In this document: in pieces, positions 27,061 through 37,775 of the stretch
Position numbering within the stretch: position 1 is the first letter of the stretch
Layout: each line of letters begins with the position of its first letter
Source of the DNA: Pristionchus mayeri
Lineage: Eukaryota; Nematoda; Chromadorea; Rhabditida; Neodiplogasteridae
Length of the DNA stretch: 64,000 nt
Assembly: GCA_036245805.1 (NCBI GenBank)
Contig: BTRK01000006.1
Location: 33,670,901 to 33,734,900, forward strand
Direction: 5' to 3'
Notes under the pieces: model-generated
Told to the model about the DNA's origin: nothing
What the model saw: the letters and a program-made list of their open reading frames with translations, nothing else
Database searches by the model: none
Program-made: the position numbers and the translations under genes

Positions 27061-29129
27061 ACTGACCACACTCCTCGTCATCTGCTGCTGTAATGGCCCA
27101 TTGGGTATCCGATGAAAGTAGGAGAGAGATCGCATGAAATTGAGAGAATCAGAGACGAAAAACAGTCGGGGAAAGAGAGGGAAGGGGGAGCGGAGAGTGG
27201 AGTAAGACCCCGCTGCTCAACCACCAACAAACTAGCCCCCCTCGAGCGGGTGCTCTCCTCGTTCTCCACGCTCTCTCACTCTCTCTGACGAAGGAGAGAG
27301 TGTGTGAGAGTGAGAGAGAGACTCGGTCGTTCCCTAGTCGGGGCGACGTCCCATCGGCCATTAGAATAGGAGAAATGAGGGGAAGAGTCAAATGAGGAGG
27401 ACTGTAATGTGGAAGGAAGAGGGGAAAGGGAAGAACAATCAAGAGGTTCCATCCGTTCCTCGAGCAAAAGACGAAGGAAGAATTAGACCAATGATCTCTC
27501 TTTCTTCTTTACGCACCCTGGATGATAGACGAGAAAGCGAACAAATTGGAATGAGTTTAATCAATCTTCTAAATTGGAGTGGATCTGCGGTGAGAGTAAC
27601 GAGATTAACTAATTACTGCCAAGACAACCAACCAGACAACGCAGAGTAACAACAACCGAAAAGAAATTGTTGAAATTCGGATGACAAAAAGCGTACAAAA
27701 AACGTAAAAACTTATAAAAGCGTATACCTGTCGAAATAGGAAGACATACTGCTAAAAGGAGGAAGTCTTTCGATGTGGGAGGTGAGTAAAGAAGAGGAGA
27801 CGAACAGTGAAAGAAGAGACCAGTGGATGGGAGTCTCTTAGAGTGGTCGAGGGAAGAGAGAGAAGAAGGATAGAGAGGAGGAAGAGAGGAAGAGTGGAGA
27901 GGAAGGGAAGATGTATGTATCGAGAGAAGGGAGCGGGCATAGGTCAAGACGCGTCTATGAGTGATGAATTCTGGTGGGAATTCGGCAGCATCACACGACT
28001 TTGAGGAGGCCATCGAACGAGGAAGAGGAGGAATCAAGGGGGAACCCCATCCTGGATGTTACAGCGATGAGAAGGATTGTGTGGCAGGGGAGGTGCGAAT
28101 GAAGGGTCGGAGGATATTGTTGATAGGATACCATACACTTTCTACCCACTATTTTGCAATCATGGCCTGCAAGAATTGAACAGGAGTGAAGGGATTGGGA
28201 TGAGTCTACACGAGATTGAAAAAGGTGACTAATTTTGTGCTTCTCCGTAAATGAATTAACGAGGACGCAAGCTAATGCGGCTAAATTATGCTATTGTGAT
28301 AGACGGGGATCCGAACAAACTGCAACCCGAAACTTGGGCAATGATCAAGAAACAAATTCCTCAAGATAAGATATTGCTGCATGGGAAAATCAGAAGGAAA
28401 TAGGAGTGCACACCGAAGGTTGACGATGGATCAGTGATTGAATAGTGGAGGAAACGTGCGTGGACGACGGGGGAGAAGAAGAAGAAAGGGAAGGAGTGGG
28501 CATGAATTCAGCGAAGCGAGAGGAGATGAATAGAAGAAGGACACCGTATTATATTTTGGGCAGGGGGGGGGGGCTGTCAATTGGGTTGAGGGGGAATATT
28601 CTCGCTGCTAGAGACGACTCGCTATAGTGCCAACGGGAGAGCGCCTTTTGTCCAGCGTGCAATTGATCTATCTAACAATCCAGTGAGAAAAAAATAATAA
28701 AATAAAGATTCGTACAGAGATTCGATACATAACTAATCAAATATTTAGTATAGGTAGAGACCGCATGCCACGCCCACTTTCGGGAATACAGAACTCGCTC
28801 AAAATCCGCAAGAGCCACGGCGCCTCGAATTCTCAACCAAATCGGGCGATCAAAAGCGATTTCGGTAGCTCTTAGGATCCTTCATAAATGGTCAGTGGAG
28901 CAGCTTGATCAATCAACTCTAATTAGGTCAGCATACGCTAATTAAAATCAGAATAGGCGTAAAATGGTTCATTGTATTCGTGTACAGCTGCTCCACTCGT
29001 GATTTGTAGTTCCCATCAGTAAGATACATCATGCAAAATTGGAAGACTGAGGAATGTTTTTTCGATCCGCCGTAAAGGTAAAAAGAATTTGAAAAATAAT
29101 TGCAAAAAAATGCAAACCACTTTCAACCG

Positions 29130-29200
29130 TGGGGATTCGAACCCGACTGTTCGGGAAGCGAGAGCTAGACCTCTACCACCACACCGAGCGAGCAGCTGCG
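29130..29200 (-). pseudogene. tRNA-like sequence, probably a tRNA pseudogene
   Basis: The minus strand has a good B-box (GGTTCGAATCC) and an A-box-like GTGGTGGTAGAGG at the right spacing. The acceptor ends do not pair and the T stem has a mismatch, so I read it as a decayed tRNA or tRNA-derived repeat. Confidence 0.4.
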
Positions 29201-30436
29201 CGGCGGCGATAAGGAGTTGGGTATTTTCTTTCCGCCGTGCATATTCTTCCCACTATCCCGATTTCGAGCATTCCCCCGTTGAGAGCGAGATTGAGGTTTT
29301 TTTTATAATAACTCGGAGCAGAGTGAAGATATCGCCTTAAATCAAAAAGCATTGTCTTATTCAGACCGTTAGGGTTGAATTAGGCTTAAAAATTGCCTCG
29401 TGTTACGATGTTGACAGAGCGCCTTGTGGTCTCTAAGTATAGGAGGACCGAAAACCGCTGACAATAAGAAGAACTTGCAAGATGAATTTTAAAATGGGCA
29501 ATGATTTGTGGAACAGGATCGCAAATGGTGATTCACAATGATATCAAAATTGCTGATGAGGTACTAAATCGAGAATGCATCAGCAATCCAACAAAAGGAG
29601 CGATTCTCTCTCACTCTCTCACTTCCTCCTGCAAGATGTAAACTCGTCACCTCTCGCTCATTCCGTCGCAAAGACTGCTCTTGTTTAGATTGTCCGAGTG
29701 CAGCAGAGGTCCATGGTCGAAGGAAGGAGAGAGGGAGAGAGGGGATGAGAGAAGAGAGAAGGGGAAAGAGAGAGAATGTCTTCGTCTCCTATAGGACTAT
29801 CGATCTCTTCCCGAGAGACGAAAAGGAAGAGGCGAGAGAGTGACCACACCAATTGCCGTTCCCCATCCTCACGTCGCAGTTTGGACACAACCGAGGAGCA
29901 CGTCAAACGAGATGAATCAGATCATTTTCCCTACCTTCTCCTTTTAGAATCCTGCTCCCCGATCCATGTTAAAAGGAGCGATTTCTCACTATTCAATGGG
30001 TCCACTGGTCACTTGAGATTATAGCGACCTCTATCATGAAGATGATCGAATCCTATTCTTTTTTACAGTCCTCATAAGAAAGGAACTGAGGATGGAGGGA
30101 TGCTTCGAGTCTCTCGTAAGCTCATGGAGAACTCAGAATGGGGAATCCCGTGGGAATCTATCCTGGTTCCCCTCTCCCCTTTGAGAAGGACGTACGACCG
30201 CATGCTGACAACCAGCTGTCCATTCCCTTGAGAACGAAGAGGAACCAGGAACAAAGAGAGAAGAGAGAAGCTTCCATTGAGATCCGTGACTAGATCAGAA
30301 GGAATCAGAGGGCAGAAACACTAGAGAACGAGTAGGGAAATGAATAATACCCACCACGTATTGCGTAGTGGTTTTCTGTTGTGATGTCTATCGACCGATA
30401 ATGGAAATGGTAGGGGAAGAGTAGATATGGACGTAC

Positions 30437-30662
30437 CCATCGACAAGGGAGTGCCTCCTCTCTTCGCCTTTCCTCAATTCATCGAGGACTGACTTCGATC
30501 GTCTCTTCATCTTCTTCTTCATCATCACCACGTCATCCGAGGCACGCCGTTCATCGGGAATCGATGCATATGACGTAGAAGGAGAAGGAGAATCGATGAA
30601 CGAGATCAAAGACATCCTCTTCGAACTCTCAGAGGACGAAGGGTCACGAACTCGTACCCACA
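30437..30662 (-). CDS. internal coding exon of an unrecognised basic/Ser-rich protein
   Basis: A long minus-strand open stretch with coding-like composition (RVRDPSSSESSKRMSLISF, then KKKMKRRSKSVLDELRKGEE). It ends at a good donor (GG|GTACGT) in phase 2. Its 5' boundary is unclear: a weak acceptor at 30663 has no pyrimidine tract, and it directly abuts, in a different frame, the terminal exon of the model at 30663-31254. It could start at the internal ATG near 30615, belong to an alternative transcript of that gene, or be separated from it by a frame-changing base. Confidence 0.4.
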
Positions 30663-31254
30663 CTAGTCCAGAGACATCCTTCTATCTCCCCCTCCTCCTC
30701 CCCTCTCTTCTTCCTCCTTTGATTGGAGTAAAGATTCGTCTCCTCTCGACTGCTTCTTCTGAATCTCCTCCACTCTCTCCTCTCCTTCCATCTCCCATTC
30801 AATACCAACCAGATTTGGAGACGAGTCTCCCTGCTGCAGTTAGTATCAAACAAGGGAATCAATTGGAAGATTGGAGTGCATTCCTCCTTTCCTTGGATCT
30901 CTCCCTTCTACGAGAGACGAGAGAACATGCAAATGCGGAGAGACAGCATTCAATTCCCACCCTCTCTCAGAAGGATGGAATCACCTTGAGAGGGTGGACG
31001 AAGACTCCGATTTCATGTACATGTGTAACCGAATACGGGGATGTCCTAGTATTGGGTGGAATATCAGAGACGAAGAGTGTACGGCGAGTGTTCAACCTTC
31101 CACGACGCATGCCAACCCCTCACCTTAATAACGCGTCTTTTAGGCATATTCGCATCGGAACCGTTATCTGGAGGAATTAAATGAAATTGGGATATTCCGT
31201 CCCAACTTTTGTTCCTGGCACTCTCTCCATTGAATGTCTCTAGAGGACAAACTT
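30663..31254 (-). CDS. unrecognised acidic protein, two 3' exons
   Basis: Minus-strand exon 31254-31124 joins in phase 0 to exon 30833-30663, which ends in TAG. The first encodes a Cys/Asn-containing stretch ending NMPKRRVIK before GTGAGG. The second follows a CTGCAG acceptor and encodes a charged, coiled-coil-like stretch (EWEMEGEERVEEIQKKQ), a Gly run and MSLD-stop. The 5' start is not seen; the acceptor at 31255 is weak and the frame stays open further upstream. No family recognised. Confidence 0.42.
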
Positions 31255-32313
31255 CTTCCAAGAATGAGACAAGCGAATGGGGGACAATGGATGAGAGATT
31301 GTGATAGAAGAAGGAACTCGCAGACCCAAACTTGTTTCAGAGCAACTAACGTTCCGAAGGAAACTTACAAAGAAATGGAAATGCATACAGTATGATCTAA
31401 TAAATAGACTCGTGGACATCAGGAGGAGAATAGAATATAATGCAAGACAACTAAAATCAAGCTGATTACTTGTTTTTTGCTAAATCCAATCGCTATCAGC
31501 TGGAAAATTACAATAGTTTTTCTCCCATCAATTCACCATCTCAGTTGAACTCTCTCGATAACTCTAAGTTCGGTGTTCTCTCCCCGTCCATCCTCGACAT
31601 CTGGAATCATTCTCTCTCAAGGGAGCACTTGATCAGCGATTAGAGAAAGAAGGGTCAATGGATGGAACCAGATGGACTCCCGACTAACAGTCCCTTCTAT
31701 TCCCTTCTTGACCTCTGATATATCCTCCCCTTTCAATCTAGATTTCGAGAGGATAAAAGTGAGAATCTTCTATTTTCATCAATCTCGACCCTTCTTTTCC
31801 TCGATTGCGCGCCCTTATTCGAGTCCCCTGAGGACGAAGTGTGATTGATAGCTTCCTCTCAACCTTTTCCACTCTTCTTCAAGCACACCAATTCCTCGTT
31901 GATCATAGAGAGCGAGAGATCATGGGAAAGGAAGAGAGCGGGACTGAGAAAGATTGGCTAGGGCTCGCCACAAGTTTTGATGGGCGCGCGTTGTGACAGG
32001 AAGGATCTCGGGATGATAGGAAGAATATTTTGAAACATTACAAAGCAGAGAGTGAGCTACTACACCTCACGTCCATCGTGTACAACCGAAGATTCCGGTG
32101 TGTGGACACAATCTAAAATAGTACATAGTTTCATCATCTGTTGCAAGAAAATCGAAAAACGCAGCTGCGGCTTGTACAATTCCTATCGTTTGTAAAAGTC
32201 TAGATTTTACTATGATATATTTTATTTCATATTTTCAGTAATTAACGCATGGTCTTAATTGGCCACGTGCTCGTATCCGTTCATTTTACTCAACATCCAT
32301 TTTAGGAGGAGCG
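31255..32313. other. intergenic region before the metalloprotease
   Basis: About 1 kb with mixed composition and no long open frame. It should contain the upstream region of the + strand protease, whose ATG follows a TTTTAG splice site by 8 nt. Confidence 0.4.
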
Positions 32314-35300
32314 ATGTGGTTTCTATTGCTGCTTTTTGGAACGGAGCTCGCAGGTTTCCTCTTTCGAAAATATTTACGATGATACGAAATATAGAATCGG
32401 GAGTGGTCTTTACTCGCAAGGAAGTTAATCAAGGAGTCGTCTTTAGAAAGGTTAGAATTTATAACATATGGTAACTTATTCTTGATATTAGAGAAGATGG
32501 CATTACGCGGTGAGAAAGCAAGAGTCAAAGAGAAAAGAATGCGTCAGGAAACGAGCAAAAACAAAGGAGGATAGAGAGGATACTGGACCTCATTGGCTCC
32601 AGCCCTTCTTCATCCATCCCCCTCCTCTTCCTTCTCTTCTCGGAAGGGAGAAATCTAAGAGGGCTCACCCCTTTTACGGGGCCTTTTCGAGCCCAATCCC
32701 ATTACGTGAATTAGCTGGGCACAACCAACAGATGGGGCTCAGCCAGGAAATCTTAGAGGAACCTCTTCTTGTACACTCTCTCTCCCATTCTGTGCAGATC
32801 CACACTTGCATTCTCACACTACTCAAGAAATTTATATTTATGACTATTGTGAACAGATGTTTTTGGCGGTGAAGAGTTCGTATGAGAAAGAAATATGAAG
32901 TAGGCATTGATGTTGTTCGCCTCAGGGTTGGTATTACTGGAACTCGATAAAGATTACATAAATTCGGACGAATATTATTTTCAGGCCCACAGGCTTCTAC
33001 TCCACGAGCCGGATAGACCCATATATCGGTGAGGAAAATGCGGAAGTTTTTTATCTAAACCAATTTTAAATTTTTATCTAAACCAATTTTAAATTAAATT
33101 GGCTGATTGTAGTGACAAGCTGGGAATCGATCTGCTGTTCATTTCTGATCACTCTGAGTATGAGGTAAATGAGATGCAGAGAGGTGGAGTCATGTGAGAA
33201 AAGTTGATTATTTCATTTGATTTCAATTGTAGGCGTTTCTGGAAATGGCTGGAGGGAATGAAGACCATGCTACGCATGCCCTCAATGATTACATGCGTGT
33301 CATCTTCGAGCAGGTTATCGATTATCGATTGGAATTTTATACAACAATTCGTATTAAATCGAATTTCTACGTTGAATGTGCATTTCATAGTAGAGTACAT
33401 TCCATCATGAATTGAAAGAAAGTAATTGTAGCTTCGACTTATCTTCTCTGATTTCTACGGGTCGCACGCCTTCGAATTGAGGATGGTTGGATCATTCGTT
33501 GCGAGTAGGAGAGATGATTGCCCTCTCAAGTGAGTGTCCATTTTCAGAGAGGTAAAAATAGATATCATGAAATAAAAGAAACATTATATTCAATCTCCTA
33601 CAGAAACGGATTCCTCGAATATGATTCGACGTTCAACTCGACAAGTGACGGAAATGTTACACTGTCTGAAGGATTCGAGGGTTTCGACGAGTCAGATACA
33701 GGAAACACGACAGAGTGAGACTGATCTTTGATCTATGAATAATACTGGAGCGAGAATAGAAGAGTCTCGTTTTTCATCGCATACTTTAATTCTATCGATG
33801 GTCTTTCTCATTTTGTTTGCAAGAGCCCAAATGTTAATTAGATCAATCCTATTTCCAGAATGTCCTATTCCCTCCCATCTTCCATTGCGCTCACCAGGCT
33901 TACAAATTGGATCAAGGTTGGAGCTAAGCCAATCAAATTCACCGCGTTCTCTTACAATCTCATTTCCAACTATGATATATGAATAACACATTGGGATTTT
34001 GATCGAAAATTGAGTATAATCCACTGAAATATTAAGATAAACTACGATCTGCTCCCTGTTCACGATCACGCGATTATGCTCACGAAGTTTGACCTACTGA
34101 CGGCTGCAGGTAGGAATATTAGGTTGTCTCAAAAGTTTCTGACTTTTTAATTTTTCAAGTTTTCTCTCGTCACCATCGGATGTTTCAATTTTCCTTTTAG
34201 CAGGAGTTAGGGTCTTGGTAGTGTAATACTACCATGCATTGAAATCTAAACTCTGATACGTGGTATGAGAGAAATGAATTATTTTTGCCGAAAGGTCGAA
34301 ATATGCCTATTTTTGGAGCATTTTGCTGATGATGAATTCTCGAATAGGATTGCCCTGTTGATTCTGCCTGGTGAATGAGGGATAGTCCAAGGACTAATTG
34401 TTCAGATAACCTCGTAAAATACGGAAATGCTTACTTCGAACGGGAGGTTGTGAAAATTCCATATTTTAATGCTTGAGATTGGACTTCCACATTCCGATAA
34501 GCTAAACGCTATAATGGATGGTTCAAATATTTCATAATTCTATTCATTTATTTATTGGGGAAAGAACTTCACAAATCACCGCAAATGAGCTCCATCGGAT
34601 CCTCAATACAAATCCAGGATCTATTGATGCTACCTCGTGAATTACCAGCAAGTACAGTTTGCAGATTGCGCGCTCCTTATATACGTGGATATAAAAGTAC
34701 ATCTATCAAATATGACCAGTTAATAACCTAAGGGGAGTACTTTACGGTAGTGTATTAAATTTGCACCTCACATGGTTTTCCGAAGAATTTTAAACCTTTG
34801 AAAAGTTAGTCCCTTTGCCCATCTCGTTGAATTTCAGAGTTTATGCGAGAATATTACGAGCTCTTAAGGACTGAGGCAATGTGCGTTAGATAGAGAACCC
34901 AAGCCCCTATATATGGTAGAAGACCATAAGTAAATCGGTCAACATCCAAAGACAGGGGAGGTGAAAACATGAGAAAATGAAAATAATCAGAAACTTTTGA
35001 GACAACCTGATAAAAAAGTTTAAATAAAATTATAAAACATGCTCGTATTTTTCCTTCCGTTTGTAGCACTTTGAATACGAGGAGACGATAGCAGCATTTC
35101 CAACTCTCCCTTTCAGGGGATACAGCAACACAGGGCATCGCATACGTACGACAGATGTGCAGACCGGTGAGAGAAGAAGAGAGAAGATCTCTCTTGTGGT
35201 CAGAGGAACAAGAGCTAGTGAATGGAGAGACTTACTCCTCTTCGATCTTTCCTTGACCGATCATAGCTCACATTTGGCTCTTCTACTTCTCCATTCCAAA

Positions 35301-36770
35301 TGGTCTCCTCAGGGCGAGTCTTCTTCCGTGATCGAGGACGTGGGAGGAATGGCCACTGCAGTCATCGCTGCCCATGAATTAGTACACAGGTAGATACACA
35401 ACTTCCTCACCTTCCCGTCCAACTTCATTTGAGATAAAAAAATATTATTTCCCTTGCAGTCTAGGTGCATTCCACGATGGTCTGGAGGTGGAATCGCCCG
35501 AGTGTCCAGTCTATCACAACTTCCTCATGTCTCCTTCCCCAAAAGGTCACTTTTACCACGTTTAAAAATCTCGTTATAGAAGCTAAAGATAGAGACTAGC
35601 ATCGAGACCAGCATTAATATTTTCACCAAATTTGTTCAATTCCAGCAGGGCAGAATGCGTACAAACTCTCCAGCTGCAGCCAGAATCACATCGAGAGCTT
35701 CTTGAAGTCAGTGTTTCGAAGTGTTTTGGCTAAACTATAATAACGTTTAATTTTTTCGATGCATGTATAGGTATTCAATTCTTTCGGAATGAATAATTGA
35801 TTTCTTAGTCTTCCTTCAGAGACCCTTCCTCCTGGTGTGTTCACAAGAGACTGCGAGTCACTCCTCCACTTCCTCCTCCACCTCCACCAGGTAAACTACC
35901 GTAATATTAATCAATACTGTATTCCGTTGATCAATATTGCTATTTCGCTCATTACAGGTACCAATTTCACGACAGGTCAAGTTTGCCAGGCCGCATTCGG
36001 GCCTCATTATTCTGTTTGCCCGGTTCGATTACTATTCGTTCTAATCATCCAGCACGTCGTCTTTTTTATATAACTATCCTTGACAAATCTGTCATTTAGA
36101 ATCCTCGCCAGCACAGTTCTACTCAACTCTGCCAACAGCAGTGGTGCAAGGATAGGAGTAGGTGAGAGATGATTTCCCCCACTCGGGGGCATAGCTCAGT
36201 GGTAGAGCGCTCGCTTAGCATGCGAGAGGGCTGGGGTTCAATTCCCCATGCCTCCAGAACTTTTTCTCAAATTTTAAAATATTTTCAGGAAGCGTTTTGA
36301 ACCCTGCGAGACGAAGCCATTCCTGCCCGCCTTGGATGGAACTCCGTGTGGGATGGGAAAGGTAGAATACTCTCTCGAGATATCAAGCACGAAGTGTTCT
36401 AAAATTTCATTTTTTTGCTGAAATGAAATGTTGAGACGAGTATTTGTACGTATTTTAATTTTTCGAAATTTCAATTTATCTATTGGAAAATTATTACAGT
36501 GGTGTCACCGGGGAGAGTGCGTCGTGGATCCCAATTGGATCAAGCGTTAGTTGCATTCTCATAATCAAAATGATTGATTTGTGATTTCAGAATGTCAAGA
36601 TATCAACGGAAAAACGTGCAAGAAGTATTCGAAGGCAAAGCTGAAACACTATTGTGGAAATGCAGACTTCGCAAAGGTAGATCCTCCGTCGCTCTTACAC
36701 AGCATGAGCTAAATTGCAGCTCTGCTGTTCATCCTGCGCATCCATCAAGAGCAAGATCGTCGATCTCTAA
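32314..36770 (+). CDS. secreted ADAM-family metalloprotease, MIG-17-like, with very short prodomain
   Basis: Reprolysin (M12B) zinc protease expected to be secreted and to act on basement membrane or extracellular matrix. Twenty-one exons give 456 residues: 32314-32353, 32492-32509, 32798-32868, 32985-33028, 33113-33164, 33233-33313, 33432-33529, 33604-33714, 33859-33916, 34037-34109, 35117-35166, 35313-35389, 35460-35545, 35649-35706, 35820-35890, 35958-36022, 36100-36161, 36289-36361, 36500-36545, 36591-36676 and 36720-36770 (TAA). Every phase agrees. Order: signal peptide [13 protein letters not shown]; about 50 residues; catalytic domain from [27 protein letters not shown]; zinc site HELVHSLGAFHD (about 253-264); disintegrin-like Cys region ([28 protein letters not shown]); and a C-terminal Cys module ([12 protein letters not shown] to LCCSSC) like a PLAC domain. 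This order matches C. elegans MIG-17, except that the usual long prodomain is missing. The start follows a TTTTAG trans-splice-like site. Confidence 0.9.
34119..35010. mobile_element. non-autonomous mariner-type element in protease intron
   Basis: The left end TTAGGTTGTCTCAAAAGTTT and the right end are inverted copies over about 24 nt, with one mismatch near the tip. TA dinucleotides flank both ends (34117-34118 and 35011-35012), the target duplication of Tc1/mariner transposons. The 892-bp interior has no open frame resembling a transposase. It fills most of the intron between the exons ending 34109 and starting 35117. Confidence 0.85.
36185..36256 (+). tRNA. tRNA-Ala (AGC)
   Basis: Full cloverleaf. 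Acceptor GGGGGCA pairs with TGCCTCC (one G-T), then A as discriminator. The anticodon loop TTAGCAT between CTCGC and GCGAG gives AGC. The T stem is TGGGG/CCCCA around TTCAATT. It lies inside the 127-nt intron (36162-36288) of the MIG-17-like gene, on the same strand. Confidence 0.95.
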
Positions 36771-37166
36771 ACTACCTTCTGATCTCGACATACCAATTAT
36801 CATGCACTGTTATTCCGCCAATCTTTAATTGATAAATGAATAAGTATGAATTGAAAAGAATGAGTATGAGTAGCACGCAATGCTTATTGAGAGAGTGCCT
36901 GAAGAATGACGAAAAGGATCACTCGCTTCTCTCTTATCATTCATCGAGAAATCGGCCGATCGATGAAAATTCTGATAGCGACGTAAAGTGCCCTTTATTG
37001 GCAACAAGCCAAATGTAACTTGTAAGCTTCTCCCTCTAAATTAAACTTTTTTCCATTCACATCCCACTTCTAATTGATTCTTTTGGTATTTTTGTGATGT
37101 TTTTCAAGTTTCAAACAATCGTAGAAAAGGCTCCCATCTAATTTCATGTATTGGTTTCAGTTTGGA

Positions 37167-37722
37167 ATGTCTTCATCCTCTCCATTCCTCATCTTCCTTC
37201 TCGTCTCGACTATCACAAGTGAGTAAATTCCCTATTGTATTCACTATCTACGATTCCTGTGTGATTTGGTAACATTATGCTTGCTAAAATTGAATCAAGA
37301 TTTGTTTGATTGGATGTTATGGGCTAATCGATAAACTAACATCATTAGCAGTTAGTTAGCAGGGAACATCATTCACTCATAATGTTCCTCTCACAGTATC
37401 ATTCTACAGTAACCCTGGCTGAGTACGATCCCGAGATAGGGGCGAATATCTGTCCCAATGGAGACTGGCAATGTGCAGTGGATCACACCTGCTGTCTCCG
37501 ATCCGATGGATCCACAGGTGATCAGCCAAACGTCTACCTCCGCGCTAAAGATAAAGACCGCCTATGCTTGGCATAGATACTTCAATATCCTAATCTCTAT
37601 TCCTACCTTACTGTCCATTCTCAGCCTGTTGTCCCCTGACTCTGGCTACTTGCTGCACCGATTCGTGCTGTCCTTCTGGATTCATCTGTGGAGAAGAAGG
37701 ACAATGCAATCGAATTGAATGA
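37167..37722 (+). CDS. small secreted granulin-domain protein
   Basis: Three exons, 37167-37218, 37410-37517 and 37625-37722 (TGA), give 85 residues in matched phases. A signal peptide (SSSPFLIFLLVSTIT) is followed by a single granulin module: CPNGDWQCAVDHTCC, ACCPLTLATCC, SCCPSGFICGEEGQC. The paired CC motifs at fixed spacing are diagnostic of granulin. Family members are secreted and lysosomal modulators of growth and stress responses; a one-module protein is smaller than progranulin. The ATG is 6 nt after TTGGTTTCAG, a strong trans-splice-type site about 390 nt after the protease stop, so the two + strand genes could share an operon. Confidence 0.85.
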
Positions 37723-37775
37723 CCACGAGAATAGAAATGCATCAAGCAATGTCTTTTCCTTCGACATTGTACTCT

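Larger units (their letters stand above)
26065..30436. other. GA-rich (+) DNA, probable long introns of a minus-strand gene
   Basis: The + strand is rich in G and A, so the minus strand is CT-rich, as in introns of the sense strand elsewhere here. It contains a 17-nt poly-C run (26227-26243), CT/CCCTCT repeats (27000-27060) and an 11-nt G-run near 28563. A 142-codon minus frame at 27609-28037 is low-complexity CT-derived sequence. No exon could be linked in phase. Confidence 0.4.

Noticed and set aside
27609..28037. Minus-strand frame of 142 codons
   Set aside because: Leucine/Ser/Pro-rich translation of CT-rich low-complexity DNA; no motif.
30596..31180. + strand frame of 194 codons
   Set aside because: It lies opposite minus-strand exons that have matched phases and splice sites; its own translation has no recognisable features.
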